Assembly: GCF_037893015.1 (NCBI RefSeq)
Contig: NC_133658.1
Span: 285,453,719 to 285,517,718 of the forward strand
DNA from: Macrotis lagotis
Taxonomy: Eukaryota > Chordata > Mammalia > Peramelemorphia > Peramelidae
Reading direction: 5' to 3'
DNA length: 64,000 nucleotides
In this document: piece after piece, positions 11,458 through 22,964 of the stretch
How the letters are laid out: the number at the start of each line of letters is the position of its first letter
How positions within the stretch are numbered: position 1 is the first letter of the stretch
Notes under the pieces: model-generated
The model's database searches: none
What the model saw: the letters and a program-made list of their open reading frames with translations, nothing else
What the model was told of the DNA's origin: nothing
Made by a program: the position numbers and the translations under genes

Positions 11458-11999
11458 ATATCAAATATCAAAATTCATATGAAAGCAAAAGAGAAATGTT
11501 GCTTTTCTGGTTTATTTTCACTTTGACCTGCAACTCAAAAGGCTTCTTAGACCAAAACCCTTAATTAACACTACCCTAGGGTAAGCTTAAAGAGTCAGGG
11601 CAGCTTAGCTAAAGCTGGTGATTTTCATCAGTCTGAGAAATGCTGTTGACTGTTGCCAGGATGAAGTCAGAAATGAGGAAAGATCTCTAAATTGAGAACT
11701 TGAGAGATGCTGAAACTGCCCAGTTTTTCCTGAGATTGGTCGTTAAAGCCCAGTTTCAATTTTTTAAAAAAGTGAATTCCCAAACACCAAACTGAAAGAA
11801 AAGTGAATTCACCAAATACCCTCTTCAAGTATAGATGCAGTGGAATGATTTGTATGCATTGATGCACAACAAAATCCAAATAGCAATATGCACAATGGCC
11901 ACAAAAATGTTCCCAAAAAGATCACTAAAGCAAAATGAGTAATAGAAAAGATGGGGTAGTAGAGAGTTATTGAACGACTACAGCTAGATAGCTGGCAGG
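11458..11999. other. Spacer of the inverted repeat, no gene seen
   Basis: Non-repetitive sequence without a supported ORF or recognised element. Confidence 0.4.
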
Positions 12000-12265
12000 T
12001 AGGTAGAATGGTGAATAGAGAACTGGACCTGAGATCAGGAAGACCTGAGTTCAAATCTGAACTCAAATGCTTATTAGCTGTGTGATACTGGTCACTTAAC
12101 TTCTGTATGCTTCCGTTTTTCTCCATCTGTAAAATATGGATAATAGTATCTATCTTCCAAGATTGTTGCAAGGATCAAATGAAATAAAAATTGTAAAGAT
12201 CTCAGTACATTGCCTGGCAGGCACATAGTAAACACTATATAAATGTTAATTGTCATTATTGTTAT
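12000..12265 (+). mobile_element. tRNA-derived SINE with MIR-like tail
   Basis: 'agacctgagttcaaatctga', 'ttattagctgtgtgatactg', 'ccatctgtaaaatatggata' and the tail 'aaacactatataaatgttaa' define a diverged plus-strand SINE lying between the inverted-repeat arms. Confidence 0.65.
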
Positions 12266-12379
12266 TTATATGTTGTCAGATGAGATCATTTGTATAGGAT
12301 GATTTACTTATTTGTTTTCTGTGTAACAAGGGAAAGTTCAAAAATGGGAGAGGGAAAACAAAAGGTATGAATAATATAC

Positions 12380-12600
12380 AGTTTTTAAAAATTACTTTCC
12401 AGGGCACCATGGATGCAATTTTTCGATTATCCATATTTTTAGATTATCCGCACCATGGCCTGCCTCCATTGAGGCAGATAATTGAGAACGTCTGTGTTTC
12501 CTCATATGGAACATTTGGCTTCATAATGCCAACTCCCTTCCTTCTGCCCAAGCACGTCGTGAGGATAAATGAGAACATGTGTGGAGTTCTTTGAAGAAAA
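12380..12600. mobile_element. Possible Tigger/pogo-like DNA transposon fragment
   Basis: 'tttttcgattatccatattt', 'agattatccgcaccatgg' and 'gcagataattgagaacg' resemble the GATTATCCGC / GATAATTGAG motifs of Tigger-type elements. It is a short, uncertain match. Confidence 0.3.
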
Positions 12601-12862
12601 AAAGCAATGCAAATGGAAGCTGTTATTATTATTTTTTTTTTCAAAACAATCTATTTTGGTGATTTTCATGGCACTGGCTTTGCATTTTTAAGCAACACCG
12701 GGGATTATTCTCTCTGCTCCATACTCTCCCCCACAGCATGTTTCTTAGTTCCACCCTATCTGAAAGCAAATAGGGAAAATGATCAGAAGTTCGATGTTGA
12801 GACAGATGTAATGGAGTGGACATCCTGGAAGATTATGGACTCATTCCCCATACCCGAAAAAA
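12601..12862. other. Spacer of the inverted repeat, unassigned
   Basis: An ORF crosses this part into the right arm, but no domain is visible and I do not support it as coding. Confidence 0.3.
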
Positions 12863-12972
12863 CTGATATAGTTCCACTCAGCCCTCACACACATCTGAGG
12901 ATCATCTTGAGAAATCAAGACATTATTCACAAAAGAGGAAACCTCTCAGGAAGATAGGACCCATTATCTCTG
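12863..12972 (-). repeat. Right arm of a 109-bp inverted repeat
   Basis: Reverse complement of 11,349-11,457 at about 96% identity, one base longer through an extra C. The arms face each other across about 1.4 kb. Confidence 0.9.
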
Positions 12973-13084
12973 GAAACAAACCCCACCCATAAAGAAAGGT
13001 GGGAGACATTTCATTCACCTAGCAATTCATTCATTTATCTAGCCAGTAATTCATTCATTCATAATAATTCATTTCTAATTATAG

Positions 13085-13125
13085 CAAACATTTTTATCCT
13101 GCTTTAAGATTTACATAGCTGTCTC

Positions 13126-13170
<45 letters not shown>

Positions 13171-13495
13171 GTTTCTGTTCCTTCTCCTCTTTTCTCCTCC
13201 TCTCTCTCTACTCCTCCTCTCTCTCTTTCTTGATATATATTTACATATATATAATGCATGTGTATATACATGATATGCACATATGTATGAATATATATGT
13301 ATAATCTCCTTTAAACCTCACAACAACCCTATGGGGATAAGGACTATTATTGTCTCCATTTTACAGATAAGGAAATTGAGACTGAGTATGATTAAGTGAC
13401 TTATTCAGGGTCACCTAGCTTATAAGCATCTGAGGTAGAATTTGAACTTATGTCTTCATGACTCCAAATTCAGTTACCATGCCACCTAATTGTTA
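13085..13495 (-). repeat. MIR-like relic split by (CT)n and TA-rich simple sequence
   Basis: Reverse MIR landmarks 'cctcacaacaaccctatggg', 'ttttacagataaggaaattg' and 'gggtcacctagcttataag' follow a simple (CT)n tract at about 13,128-13,236 and a TA/CA-rich run. Confidence 0.55.
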
Positions 13496-13675
13496 TTATT
13501 AATTGATACATCTAGCCATTAGCTATTTGTTTCACTCATTTGTCCATTTACATATTCCATTCATAGTTTATTCTCATATGAATTCTCCCATCCAACTATT
13601 AATTTGTTATTCATTCAATCATCTCTCCATCCATTCATCCATTGATTCAATCAGTCATTGATTAATCAATTCATT

Positions 13676-15250
13676 AAATTACAGAATATGATAGTTGGAA
13701 GGGATCTTAGTGGTCATCTGGTACAATTCAAACACCAAAGGAATTGCCATTATAACCTCACTAGTGGTCATCCAACCTCTGCTTGAAGATTTCTAAGTCA
13801 TTCCTTTCTACTTTAGGACAGTTTAAATTTTTAAAAAGTTTCCCCTATCATAAATTTGAAATTTGACTCTTTGCAATCTCCTCTCACCCTGCCTCCTCCC
13901 CCTTTGGGACCAAAAAGAACAAATCCAGTCTTTTTTTCCACATGACAGTCCTTTAGCTGCATGAAGACATCTACCCTGTTCCTCCTCCCCCCACCTGAAT
14001 TTTCTTTCCTACAGGCTAAACATACCAATTTCTTTCAAATGATCTACATGTGCCATGGATTCAAGACAATTCATCATTCTGGTAGCTCTTCTTTAGACAC
14101 TTTGTAGCTTATTGACTTCTTTGTTAAACTTTGAAATATATATTTGAACCCAGTTCCACAGATATTTAATATCCTAAATGGCAAGGGCAGATTGGGGGGG
14201 GGCAGAGGATCAGCCTCCTCTTCATTCCTAGAAGCTCTGCCCCTCTCTATGCAGTCCAAGAAAACAACTTTTTTAGTTACCACACCTGTCCTGAGATCTT
14301 TTCCAGAACAACTCTTATCTATCTATTCCTCTCCCATTTTATATTGAAGTTGAATTTTTTGTACCCAACTATAAGATTTTACACTTATGCCTATTGAATT
14401 TCATCTTATTTGATTCAATCTAATACTCTCATTTGTCAAAATCTTTCTGGATCCTGTCATCCTGTGACAGCTGTCCCTCTCACCTTAATGAACATTTTTG
14501 CCTTCATTTGAACAAGTATGAGACTATTGTTCAGTTGGCTCAGTTTTATCCAACTATTCATGACCCCAAGAAATCAAAGTGGTTTGCCATTTCCTTCCCC
14601 AGCTCATTTTACAGATAAGGAAACTGAGGCAAACACCAGGGAATAAGTGATTTACCAGGGGTCACCCAGCTAGCAAGTGGACAATTGAAGATGAGTCTTC
14701 TTGATTCCAAGCCCAGCATTCTAAGCATTGTATCACCTGACATTTATACATCATACTCCACTGGAGATCACTAGCCATAAGACTTGAACCATTAATAATG
14801 ATTCTTTGAGTCAAACCATCAACCAGCTCTGAATCTATCTGATTGTATTATCATCCAAACATATCTTCCTATCTTCTCTGTTTAAGTAGTAAGAGAAACT
14901 TTATCACTTTGCTGCAAGCTAAATGATATCCACTGCATTCCCCTCATCTACTAATGTAGTGATTCTGTCCAGAAAGTCATGACTAAGCTGATGACTAGTT
15001 CTTTTTTAATCACCACTGCCCTTTATAGATGCTTGACAATGATCTTTTTAATAACCCATTAGAGAATTTTCCCAGGAATCCAAGTGAAACTCACTGGTTC
15101 ATAGTTTGCAGACTCTGTTCTCTCCTTTTCTTTGATGATCAAGACATTTGCCCTTCTTCAAATTTATTGACCCTCTCCTGTCTTTCATGATTTTTGAAAT
15201 ATCACTGGTGAGGGCTCAAGTACTGAATCTTTAGTCTTCTCAGAAGCTGA
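13676..15250 (-). repeat. CR1/L3-like LINE relic
   Basis: In plus reading, the order of landmarks matches the reverse complement of CR1/L3-type 3' regions. These are 'tgatagttggaagggatctt', 'tggtcatccaacctctgctt', 'cacatgacagtcctttagct', 'ctacaggctaaacatacc' and 'ctcttctttagacactttg'. More diverged sequence continues to about 15,250 ('gttcatagtttgcagactct', 'tttgatgatcaagacatttg'). A younger SINE interrupts it at 14,525. The family assignment rests on memory of the consensus. Confidence 0.5.
14525..14745 (-). mobile_element. Marsupial tRNA-derived SINE (long-bodied class)
   Basis: 'gttcagttggctcagtttta', 'ggtttgccatttccttcccc', 'cagataaggaaactgaggca' and 'gtcacccagctagcaagt' in reverse orientation, inside the CR1/L3-like relic. 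Confidence 0.7.
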
Positions 15251-15279
15251 GGACTTAGTTCATCTATATCATGAATAAA

Positions 15280-15400
15280 TAACTCATTTGTTCATTCATT
15301 CATTCATTCAATAAATATTTGCTATATGTTTTCTGTGTACTCAGTGTTGGGCTAAGAAGTATCAGTGGGGGGTGAGATATAAAAGAGAAAGGAAGTAAAG
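15280..15400 (-). repeat. L2 3'-end relic
   Basis: A run of ATTC units and 'caataaatatttgctatatg' then 'actcagtgttgggctaagaa' matches the reverse L2 terminus. Confidence 0.5.
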
Positions 15401-15549
15401 AAAGGACAAACTGATGCAGCAGAAAAGAACTCTAAATTTGGAGAAAGAGGACTCAGGACCTCATGTTGCTATTTGCTTCCTGTGTGTCCTATTTGGAAAT
15501 CACAATGATAAAAAACAAGATATCAATACAAGTTGTCTTTTTAAAGGGG

Positions 15550-15860
15550 AAGGTGAGTTATGTTCATTTCAGCACCTGCCTCTGCTCATGCTGTTGCCTG
15601 CCCTGGAATGTGCTCCCCCCACTTCACAGGCCATCTCTCCCAGTCCTACCCATGCTTCAAGGCCCAACTCAAGTTGAGCCATGTCCTCTCAGTCTTCCCC
15701 GACCACCTGAGCTGACGCTGCTCTCTTCCTCTTCTGAACTGACCACAGAATCCAGCATTGGATTCTTTACTACTGACTCTTTCCCTTGTCTTAGTTTTGC
15801 TTCTCCAACTAGACTATAAATCCAAGTGATTATGACCATATCTTATACTTCATTGCATTA
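15550..15860 (+). repeat. L2 LINE 3' region relic
   Basis: 'tgctcatgctgttgcctgcc', 'tggaatgtgctcccccc', 'tcaaggcccaactcaagttg' and 'ccaactagactataaatcc' follow the L2 ORF2 end and 3' UTR. The ORFs over it are frames of the relic. Confidence 0.7.
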
Positions 15861-16089
15861 TAGAATTCTAGATTACAGATTAACAGGATCAAAAATTTAG
15901 AGCTCAGAGGAAAGAAACAAAGATGCTGTTATGTCCAACTGTCTCATTTTATTGTTGAGAGCACTTAGGTACAGGAAGGGAAATGACTCCTAGGAGAGAT
16001 ATGACAATGTGACTCTCTTTTTCCTCTGAAGAGGTGGGCAACCATGGGCCAGGAATGTGGCATGCACTTCCACATATAAAAATACTCTA

Positions 16090-16245
16090 GGGGCAGCTAG
16101 GTGGCACAGTGGATAGAGCACCAGCCCTGGAGTTAGGAGTACCTGACTTCAAATCCAACCTTAGACACTTAATAATTACTAGCTGTGTGGCCTTGGGCAA
16201 GCCACTTAACCCCATTTTCCTTGCAAAAAAAAAAGAAAAAAAAAG
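16090..16245 (+). mobile_element. Marsupial tRNA-derived SINE (short class) with target-site duplication
   Basis: Full-length copy from 'ggggcagctaggtggcacag' to an A-rich tail. The 12-bp direct repeat 'aaaaatactcta' flanks it at 16,078-16,089 and 16,246-16,257. Confidence 0.92.
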
Positions 16246-16429
16246 AAAAATACTCTATCAGATAGGCAATATGATCTATTATTCCATGATACTGTAAAAT
16301 ATAAGAAATGATCCCTGCCCTCAGTATAACATTACCCGTAATATTTGCTTCTTGGGCTTGTTGTGAGGCCCAAGTGAGATAATGCATGTCAAGTGCTCTA
16401 TAAATTTTTAAATATATAAATGTCAAAAC

Positions 16430-16830
16430 TCTTTGATTTCACATGTAAAGTCCTTTATGATATGGCTTCAGGCTACCTTACCAGGCTTCTTGTACATATT
16501 TGACATTCCATCCCAACTGACTCCATTCATGGCATTCCATCTCTTATCTCTGTTTCTTAGGACAGACTGTCTCATGCTTGGAATGCACTTCCTCCTCACA
16601 CCTACCTTGAAGAATCCTCAGTTTCCTTCAAGGCTCACCCTCTCCATGAAGCCCATTCAATTCGGATTTATTTATCAATGTTCACATTGTTTCTTCACTT
16701 CACCCCCCCCCCCCCAAGAGAATGTAAGTTCCTTGAGAGCAGGGAGTGCTCATTTTTTTTTATATTTCCAACCCTAGTCCAGGATCTGGGATATAATACT
16801 TAATAAATGCTTGTGAAAAGAACCAGCAAT
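16430..16830 (+). repeat. L2 LINE 3' region relic, about 400 bp
   Basis: 'cttccttgtacat'-like start, then 'catgcttggaatgcacttcc', 'ccttcaaggctcaccctctc', 'agttccttgagagcagggag' and terminal 'acttaataaatgcttgtgaa'. One of the best-preserved L2 ends here. Confidence 0.8.
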
Positions 16831-17114
16831 TATTTTTATTACCATCATTATGTTTCTCTTTATGAAATCTCCCATTACAACACCGACCCTCATTGATTCT
16901 CCACTCCTCTAAACTGCTCTAGCCCATGATGCCATACTGACAAAGAGGAAAATGGGCAAAAGAAACAAATATTTCTTATGTGCCTACTATTTGCAGGGTC
17001 CCATATTAAGTGTTTTACAATTATTGCCTCATATTGCAATATTTCAAGGATGCATGATTTAATTGATGTGGGCATTTCTACTAACCAAGCAGCTCATAGC
17101 CACTTCCAAGTTTT

Positions 17115-17294
17115 TTGGGGTTTTTTTAGGTTTTGTTTTTGTTTTTGTTTTTTTGTAAGGCAAAAGGGGTTAAGTGGCTTGCCCAAGGCCACACAGCTAG
17201 GTAATTATTAAGTGTCTGAGACCAGATTTGAACCCATGTACTCCTGACTCCAGGGCCCATGCTTTATCCACTAAGCCACCTAGCCATCCTGCCC
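17115..17294 (-). mobile_element. Marsupial tRNA-derived SINE (short class) with target-site duplication
   Basis: T/G-rich tail, then 'aggcaaaaggggttaagtgg', 'cacacagctaggtaattatt' and 'ccacctagccatcctgcccc'. The 12-bp repeat 'cttccaagtttt' flanks it at 17,103-17,114 and 17,295-17,306. It split an older SINE/L2 relic (16,960-17,100). Confidence 0.92.
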
Positions 17295-17489
17295 CTTCCA
17301 AGTTTTAAGGAGTTTCTGCTAAAAAAAAATTACCCCATGAATTAACCACTAGGAATTAATTTCTCTAACTTGATTCTGGCTAGTATTTGGACAGTCATCA
17401 TTCCCCCAGACCTTGTTAGGGCCTTCTAGAACTTGTGTTCCATTTGCATGGCTTTCAGAAATCCAAGATCTACTCAATGTATATACCAC

Positions 17490-17770
17490 AATGAGACATT
17501 CAAAGAGGAGTTGGCCATTTTCTGTTAACTCTCCATCTCTTTCCCTTGGGTATGTTTTGTTTCTCCAACTGAACTATGAGTCCCTCAAACATATTTATTT
17601 TTATATTATCAGTTAGGGATTGCAGGACAAATCATGGTCTATAAAAAACAAGAATAGTAGATTAGACTGTGACCTCCTGGAGAGGAAAGGATTATCTTTT
17701 GCCTTTCTTCAACTCTCCATTGTTTAGCTCATATAAGAGGCACTTAATAAATGCTTATCTGCTAACTAAT
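17490..17770 (+). repeat. L2 3'-end relic(s)
   Basis: 'tttctccaactgaactatga' and 'gactgtgacctcctggagag' with 'gaggcacttaataaatgctt' resemble two partial L2 ends in plus orientation. Confidence 0.5.
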
Positions 17771-19214
17771 TCATTGCTAGCATTTATATTGCACATTCAA
17801 GTTTTGTACACTATCTCATTTGATCCTTACAACAAGCCTAGGAAATAGATATTATGTGAGAAGACTCACATGAACTAATATAAATCATAAAAAGAAGAAT
17901 CAAGGGAAGGATTTACATAATCATTAAAATAAGAATCATCATTTGCATAATCATTCGTATTAAGCAAAGGAAAACAACATTAATAGACAGGAGAATTCAG
18001 TTCAATGCTGTGACCAATATCAGCTTCAAAAGAATTACAGTGAAATATATTTCCCCTCCTCTCAGCAGACAGGTGGTAACGTCAAGGTACAGAATAGGGT
18101 ATACAGTTCTTGTCAGGTATAGTCAATGTTTTGATTTATTTCCCTTAATTATATTGTTAAAAGGAGGATTCTATTGGTATATGCTGAAGTAGTCACAGGA
18201 TCATTTTGTTTTGAAACTGGAAGGGGTCATACAGACTAACTAGTCTACCCCATCACCATTTCATTCATGAAGGAATCAAGACCCAAAAGAAGGAAGTGAC
18301 TTTCCCAGTCATAATGATAGGTAACAAAGGCAAGATTTTAATGTAGGCCTCTGATTCCAAAATCAATGTTCTTTCCACTGTACAAAACTCAAAATGATAG
18401 ATTTTTTAAATTAATAATATATTCATTTTTAAAAAAGAAACAAAAAATTTACATATCCTTATTGCCTAACATAAAACTAGACAAAGTCAACAATCAATAA
18501 ATTCTTATTAAATTGGATTGAGTTGGAGCAGTGATAAAATATATTTATTAGGTTCTTTCCGGTATCTTCAAATGCAGAGTGGTATTTCCTTTCAAATCCT
18601 AGGTTTTCCTGGGTCAGTGAGTCACTTCTTACCTTCCCCTAGGATGTCTTGTGTTCAAATTTCACCCCAGTTCCTGGCACGCATGAGACCCTAGAGGCTC
18701 ACCCTCTGTTCTCACTGCCTTAGTCACAGTGATATTTATATTACATGGGAAGTGAAACTGAGGAGAACAAATCCCAGAGGTCCACTTGTAGAGAGGATGC
18801 TTTGATGAAGGAACATCCAAGGTCCATGAACCATTCTTTTGGACTGAAAATGCACACCCAAGAGGGATGAGGAGTGGCTAGGTCAGTGGGTTTACTCCCT
18901 GGAGCCAGGAGCTAAGGAGGGAAGAAAGGAGGAGGCCAAAAGAAACTGGCAATTCTGTGTCCCCCCCAGCTCAGCTCAGTTATTCTTATTAATAGACAGT
19001 TGGCGTGAGGAAGGCTAGTGGCATAAAAGTCAAGCTTTTAGAGAGAAATATCTGTAGCATTAGGACTCTAAGAAAGCTTTCATAGTCCTTGAGCTTCAAC
19101 TGATCCACCAAAGATCCAAGTTGAGACCAGTGTCATTAATACATCTCTTAAACTTTCCAATTGGACCATCCTTTATCTTCCTGGGAGACCTAGAGGAGAC
19201 CGAGATAGGTTTGG
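17771..19214. other. No gene seen; MIR relics only
   Basis: Reverse MIR-like relics lie at about 17,780-17,860 ('tcatttgatccttacaacaa') and 18,190-18,400. The remainder (18,530-19,210) is unique sequence with no supported ORF. Confidence 0.35.
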
Positions 19215-19228
19215 TATAATAGAAAGAA

Positions 19229-19280
19229 CAGGGGAGGCTAGGTGGTGCAGTGGATAGAGCACTGGCCCTGGAGTCAGGAG
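19229..19280 (+). mobile_element. 52-bp SINE 5' fragment with target-site duplication
   Basis: Only the tRNA-like 5' part ('ggaggctaggtggtgcagtg' to 'ctggagtcaggag') is present, with no body or A-tail. It is flanked by 'tataatagaaagaa' (19,215-19,228) and 'tataatagagagaa' (19,281-19,294). Confidence 0.78.
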
Positions 19281-19439
19281 TATAATAGAGAGAATGCTCT
19301 CAGGAGATCCCAGTTTCCTAAGATGCCAAGGATATATTCCTTTAATTTTCAGGGCATTAATTTCACAGCTATAAAATGAGGATAATGTTATTTGCAATGT
19401 TTGAATTACTACTGTTGAATCAAACAAAACAAGAATCAA

Positions 19440-19640
19440 ATATTGATTAAGCATCTACTATAGGCTAGGCACTGTGTTAGATGTTGGATCCTAAGGTTGG
19501 TGGATATCAAGTCAACTCCTTCATCTTATAGATGAGGAAACTGAGACTCAGAGAGGATAAGTGACAGTCAAAGATCACACAAATAATGGTTGAAATAGGA
19601 TTTGAACCCAGGGCCTCAGGGTTCTCCCCATTGTATCTCT
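19440..19640 (-). repeat. L2/MIR-like relic
   Basis: 'gcactgtgttagatgttgga' followed by 'atagatgaggaaactgagac' and 'ggatttgaacccagggcctc' gives old reverse-orientation repeat sequence. Confidence 0.5.
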
Positions 19641-20830
19641 CTACATGATTAAGTTTGAGGTGTCAGTGGAACAGTCAGGCAAAGATGGCATGTAAGTAGT
19701 TGAACATGTGGATCTAAAATTCAGAAGAGAGAACAGGAGTAGGAATAAATTTGGCTGTCATCTGCAATGGAGAGGTAGTAGAAAGCCAAGGCAGGTAATT
19801 CTCCATGATGCTTCCTATATGACCCCAGACAGGACAGTTAACTTCCTTGAGCCACAGTTTCATCATCTGATAAATGAGGAATTTGGACCAAATGTGATTC
19901 TATAAATGAAATTGAGAAAAGACAACACAGACATGAGGGAAAGAGGACCAAGGATAGACCCTTGTGTAGTACTCACATAAAGGGATAAGAAAAAGAATAA
20001 AAGGCCAGCAAAGGAAATAGAAGAATTGATTGGAGAGAGGTAGGAGGAGCACCAGTAGAGGATGATGAATCTCAAGTCAAGGATGGAAGGAATCTCCATC
20101 AGGAGAGGATAACCAACAATGTCAAACCATACAGAGAGACCAAAAAGAATGAGAACTTTTTAAAAAATAAAAAAACATTGGATTTGATGATTTGGAATTT
20201 CAGCAAAGAAAACTTGATCACAATAAGTGGAGAAGAAAGTGTCTGAGAAAATGGAAGGATTAGGGCCAGGGGTATAAGCAAATTCTTCAAGAAGTTTAGT
20301 AGATGATGCTGAGCGAGATGAGCAGAACCAGAAAAGCATTGTACATCCTAACAGCAACATGGGGGTGATGATCAACCTTAATGAACTTGCTCTGTCCATC
20401 AGTGCAATAATCAGGGACAATTTTGGGCTAAATTCGATGGAGAATACCATCTGTATTCAGAGAAAGAATTGCGGAGTCTAAACAAAGACCAAAGACTATT
20501 ACCTTTAACTTAGGGGAAAAAAAACTATTATCGTTTCTATGTAATTTTGCTATCCCTTATACTTTATTTTTCTTCCTTAAGGATATGATTTCTCTCTCAT
20601 CACATTCAACTTAGAGCAATGTAGACCATGGAAACAATGTAAAGACTAACAGACTGCCTTCCGTGGGGGTGGAGGGAGGGAAGCAAGATTAGGGGAAAAA
20701 TTGTAAAACTCAAAATAAATAAAATCTTTCTTGAACAACAAAAAAAAGTTTAGTAGAGAAAATAAGACTTCAGTTTAGTGTGCTAGATAAGTCAAGAAAA
20801 GGGATCTAGGAGGAACAAATGTACTCAACA
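19641..20830 (-). repeat. L2 LINE ORF2 relic (19,641-20,291 and 20,758-20,830)
   Basis: On the minus strand an open stretch at 19,863-20,099 contains TTQGSILGPLSL. This corresponds to the VPQGSVLGPLLF motif of L2-type reverse transcriptase. An L1 3' end at 20,304-20,745 splits the relic. Confidence 0.62.
20304..20745 (+). mobile_element. 5'-truncated L1 with target-site duplication
   Basis: Begins within the ORF2 end/3' UTR ('tgctgagcgagatgagcaga') and ends '...actcaaaataaataaaat' plus an A-rich tail. The 12-bp repeat 'aagtttagtaga' lies at 20,292-20,303 and 20,746-20,757. It inserted into the L2 relic. Confidence 0.9.
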
Positions 20831-20939
20831 TTTGAGATAACATTTCAACAAATTTTTATAGAGGCAGTACAATAGAAAGAATTTTGGATTTTAATCCCAG
20901 AGAAATTTTGTTCAAATTTCGGCTCTGATTTCAAATAGA

Positions 20940-21995
20940 TGTCATCAAGGAATATAAATACTTTTTGAAAGAATTACAAACTATTAAAAAATATAGGAAG
21001 AAATGTTTCAGGTCATTAATGACAAAAAATTAAAATTTGGCAAACCAAAATGCTAAGTCCAGAAATTTGACAAAGGTGATAAAAGATGGGAAGATATTGA
21101 AGATGTTGTAAAAGGACAGGCACACTAATTCACTCCTGGGACTGTGAATTATTCTAACCATTCTAGAAAGTCATGAAATTTTGAGAACTAAAATATCCAT
21201 ACCCTTTGACTCAGAGATTCTACTGTTAGGCAAATACACTAAGAAAATCAGAGATAACAAGTAAGTCCTATATACAAAAAAAAATCTTTATAGTAGTACT
21301 TTTTGTAGTAGTGAATAACTAGAAACCAAATAAATGTCTTTTAATTGGGAAATGCCTAATCAAGTTGTGGAATCTGAATATAAAGGCAGCTAGGTGTCAT
21401 AGTGGATAGAATACTGGACTTAGAATCTGGAAGACTCATCTTCCTGAGTTCAATTCAGGTTTAAGACACTTACTAGCTATATGGCCTTGGACAAGTGATT
21501 TGACCATGTTATGACTCAATTTTCTCATCTGTAAAATGAGCTGGAGAAGGAAATGGCATACTATCTGACCAGAATACCTCAAATGGAGTCACAAAGAGTC
21601 AGACACGAATGAAAACAACTATATAACATGAATGCAGTGGAATATTACTGTGCTGTGAGAAACAATGAAAAAGAGAAAAAGAGAAAAACATAGAAAGTTA
21701 TATGAACTGATACAAAGTACAGTAAACAGCGCCAAGAAAACAACATGCACAACTGCCTCAGTGTAAGTGGAAAGAACAATAACTACAAAACATTGGAATT
21801 TGAATTCTTTGAAATTATAAAAAAAAAGTTTGTCCCCAGGAACAAGTCCCAAAACAATGGAAATTAAGTTCTTTGAAATTATAAAGAAAACGTTTCCCCA
21901 AAAACAGACACATGAAAAGACATCTCTCTCCCTTCTTTGCAGAAGTGGGTATGAAATCTAAGATGTCAGACTTGGTCAATGTGTTGGTTTGTTTT
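20940..21995 (+). repeat. Old L1 ORF2 3'-end relic
   Basis: 'ctttgactcagagattctac', 'tttaattgggaaatgcctaa', 'gcagtggaatattactgtgc' and 'agttatatgaactgatacaa' are conserved L1 ORF2-end landmarks in order. A SINE at 21,383-21,612 interrupts them. The downstream part has a partial internal repeat: 'tttgaaattataaa' occurs twice, about 70 bp apart. Confidence 0.65.
21383..21612 (+). mobile_element. Marsupial tRNA-derived SINE (long-bodied class)
   Basis: 'aggcagctaggtgtcatagt', 'ctcatctgtaaaatgagctg', 'gagaaggaaatggcatacta' and 'gagtcagacacgaatgaaaa' in plus orientation. This copy shows the class body most clearly. Confidence 0.78.
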
Positions 21996-22239
21996 GTGTA
22001 ACAGATTCTCTATCTTTTTTTTATTCTTTGTAGTAAGGAGGGGAAAGGAATAAACTTGTATTAAATACCACTGCACCAGACAATATGCAAAACAGTTTAC
22101 AAATATAATCTCATTTGACCCTCACAACCCATTTTGATTCCAAGTCCAATATTCTGCCATACCACCTTGCGGGAGAGATACATAGGGAAACCTTGGTAAT
22201 GTGAGCACAAAATAAAGCAATATGTATTTATGTTCTGAA

Positions 22240-22370
22240 AATTATATTTCTGTCATTCACTCTGTCATCTTAGGTGAGTCACTTCATTTCTTCAAGCTTC
22301 AGTTTCCCAATCTGTAAAATGAGAGGGTTGTACTAGATGACCTCTAAGGCAATCTTCCAACTTAAAATCC
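22240..22370 (+). repeat. MIR relic
   Basis: 'cttaggtgagtcacttcatt', 'cagtttcccaatctgtaaaa' and 'gagggttgtactagatgacc' follow the MIR core and 3' part. Confidence 0.65.
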
Positions 22371-22439
22371 ATAATTTAATCAAAGTATAAAAATCTTACA
22401 AAATTTTTTAAATTATTAATAATGTTGATAATCATATTA

Positions 22440-22640
22440 ATATTTATTTGTTAGTTGTGGAGGTGACATGATATAGTGTCTAGAGAGCTCATCTCAAAGT
22501 TGGGAAGATCTGGATTCAAACTCTGCCTATGACACATATTGGTTGTGTGACTCTGACAAAACACTATGTCTTCCTCTGCTCCAAGTCCCAGGGGAAGAAA
22601 CACTCCAAAGTGCTACCCAAAACAGATTAAAATATTAGAA
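22440..22640 (+). repeat. Diverged tRNA-derived SINE
   Basis: 'gggaagatctggattcaaac' and 'ttggttgtgtgactctgaca' are tRNA-like box B and core motifs. The 3' body is too diverged to assign. Confidence 0.45.
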
Positions 22641-22775
22641 GTGCAGCTAGGTGGCCCAGTTGATAGAACACCAGCCCCAGAGTGGAGAACCTGAGTTCAA
22701 ATCCTGCCTGAGACACTTAATAATTATCTGATCTTGGGCAAGTCACTTAACCCAATTGCCTTGCAAAAAAAAATG
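22641..22775 (+). mobile_element. Marsupial tRNA-derived SINE (short class)
   Basis: From 'gtgcagctaggtggcccagt' to 'aattgccttgc' plus an A-tail, moderately diverged. Another SINE follows it directly. Confidence 0.8.
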
Positions 22776-22789
22776 TTATGGGGGAGGGG

Positions 22790-22940
22790 ATACGTTAGGT
22801 GGTGGTCCAATGGATAAAGCACCAGCTCTAAAATCAAGAGAACCTGAGTTCAAATCCAGCTTCAGACATTTGAGATGAACTGTTGTGTGCTAGAACTGGA
22901 CAAATCACTTAACCCACCCCACCCCCCACCAAAAAAAAGC
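22790..22940 (+). mobile_element. Diverged tRNA-derived SINE
   Basis: 'cgttaggtggtggtccaatg', 'cctgagttcaaatccagctt' and 'acaaatcacttaaccc' then an A-tail. It is in the same orientation and adjacent to the previous copy. Confidence 0.6.
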
Positions 22941-22964
22941 AATGTGGAAATATTTAACAAAATA

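Noticed and set aside
15463-15819. 118-codon ORF on the plus strand
   Set aside because: It lies over an L2 3' region relic and has no independent coding evidence.
16433-16777. 114-codon ORF on the plus strand
   Set aside because: It coincides with a well-matched L2 3' end.
20304-20745. Possible separate gene with a poly(A) signal
   Set aside because: The AATAAA and A-tail belong to a truncated L1 with clear target duplications.
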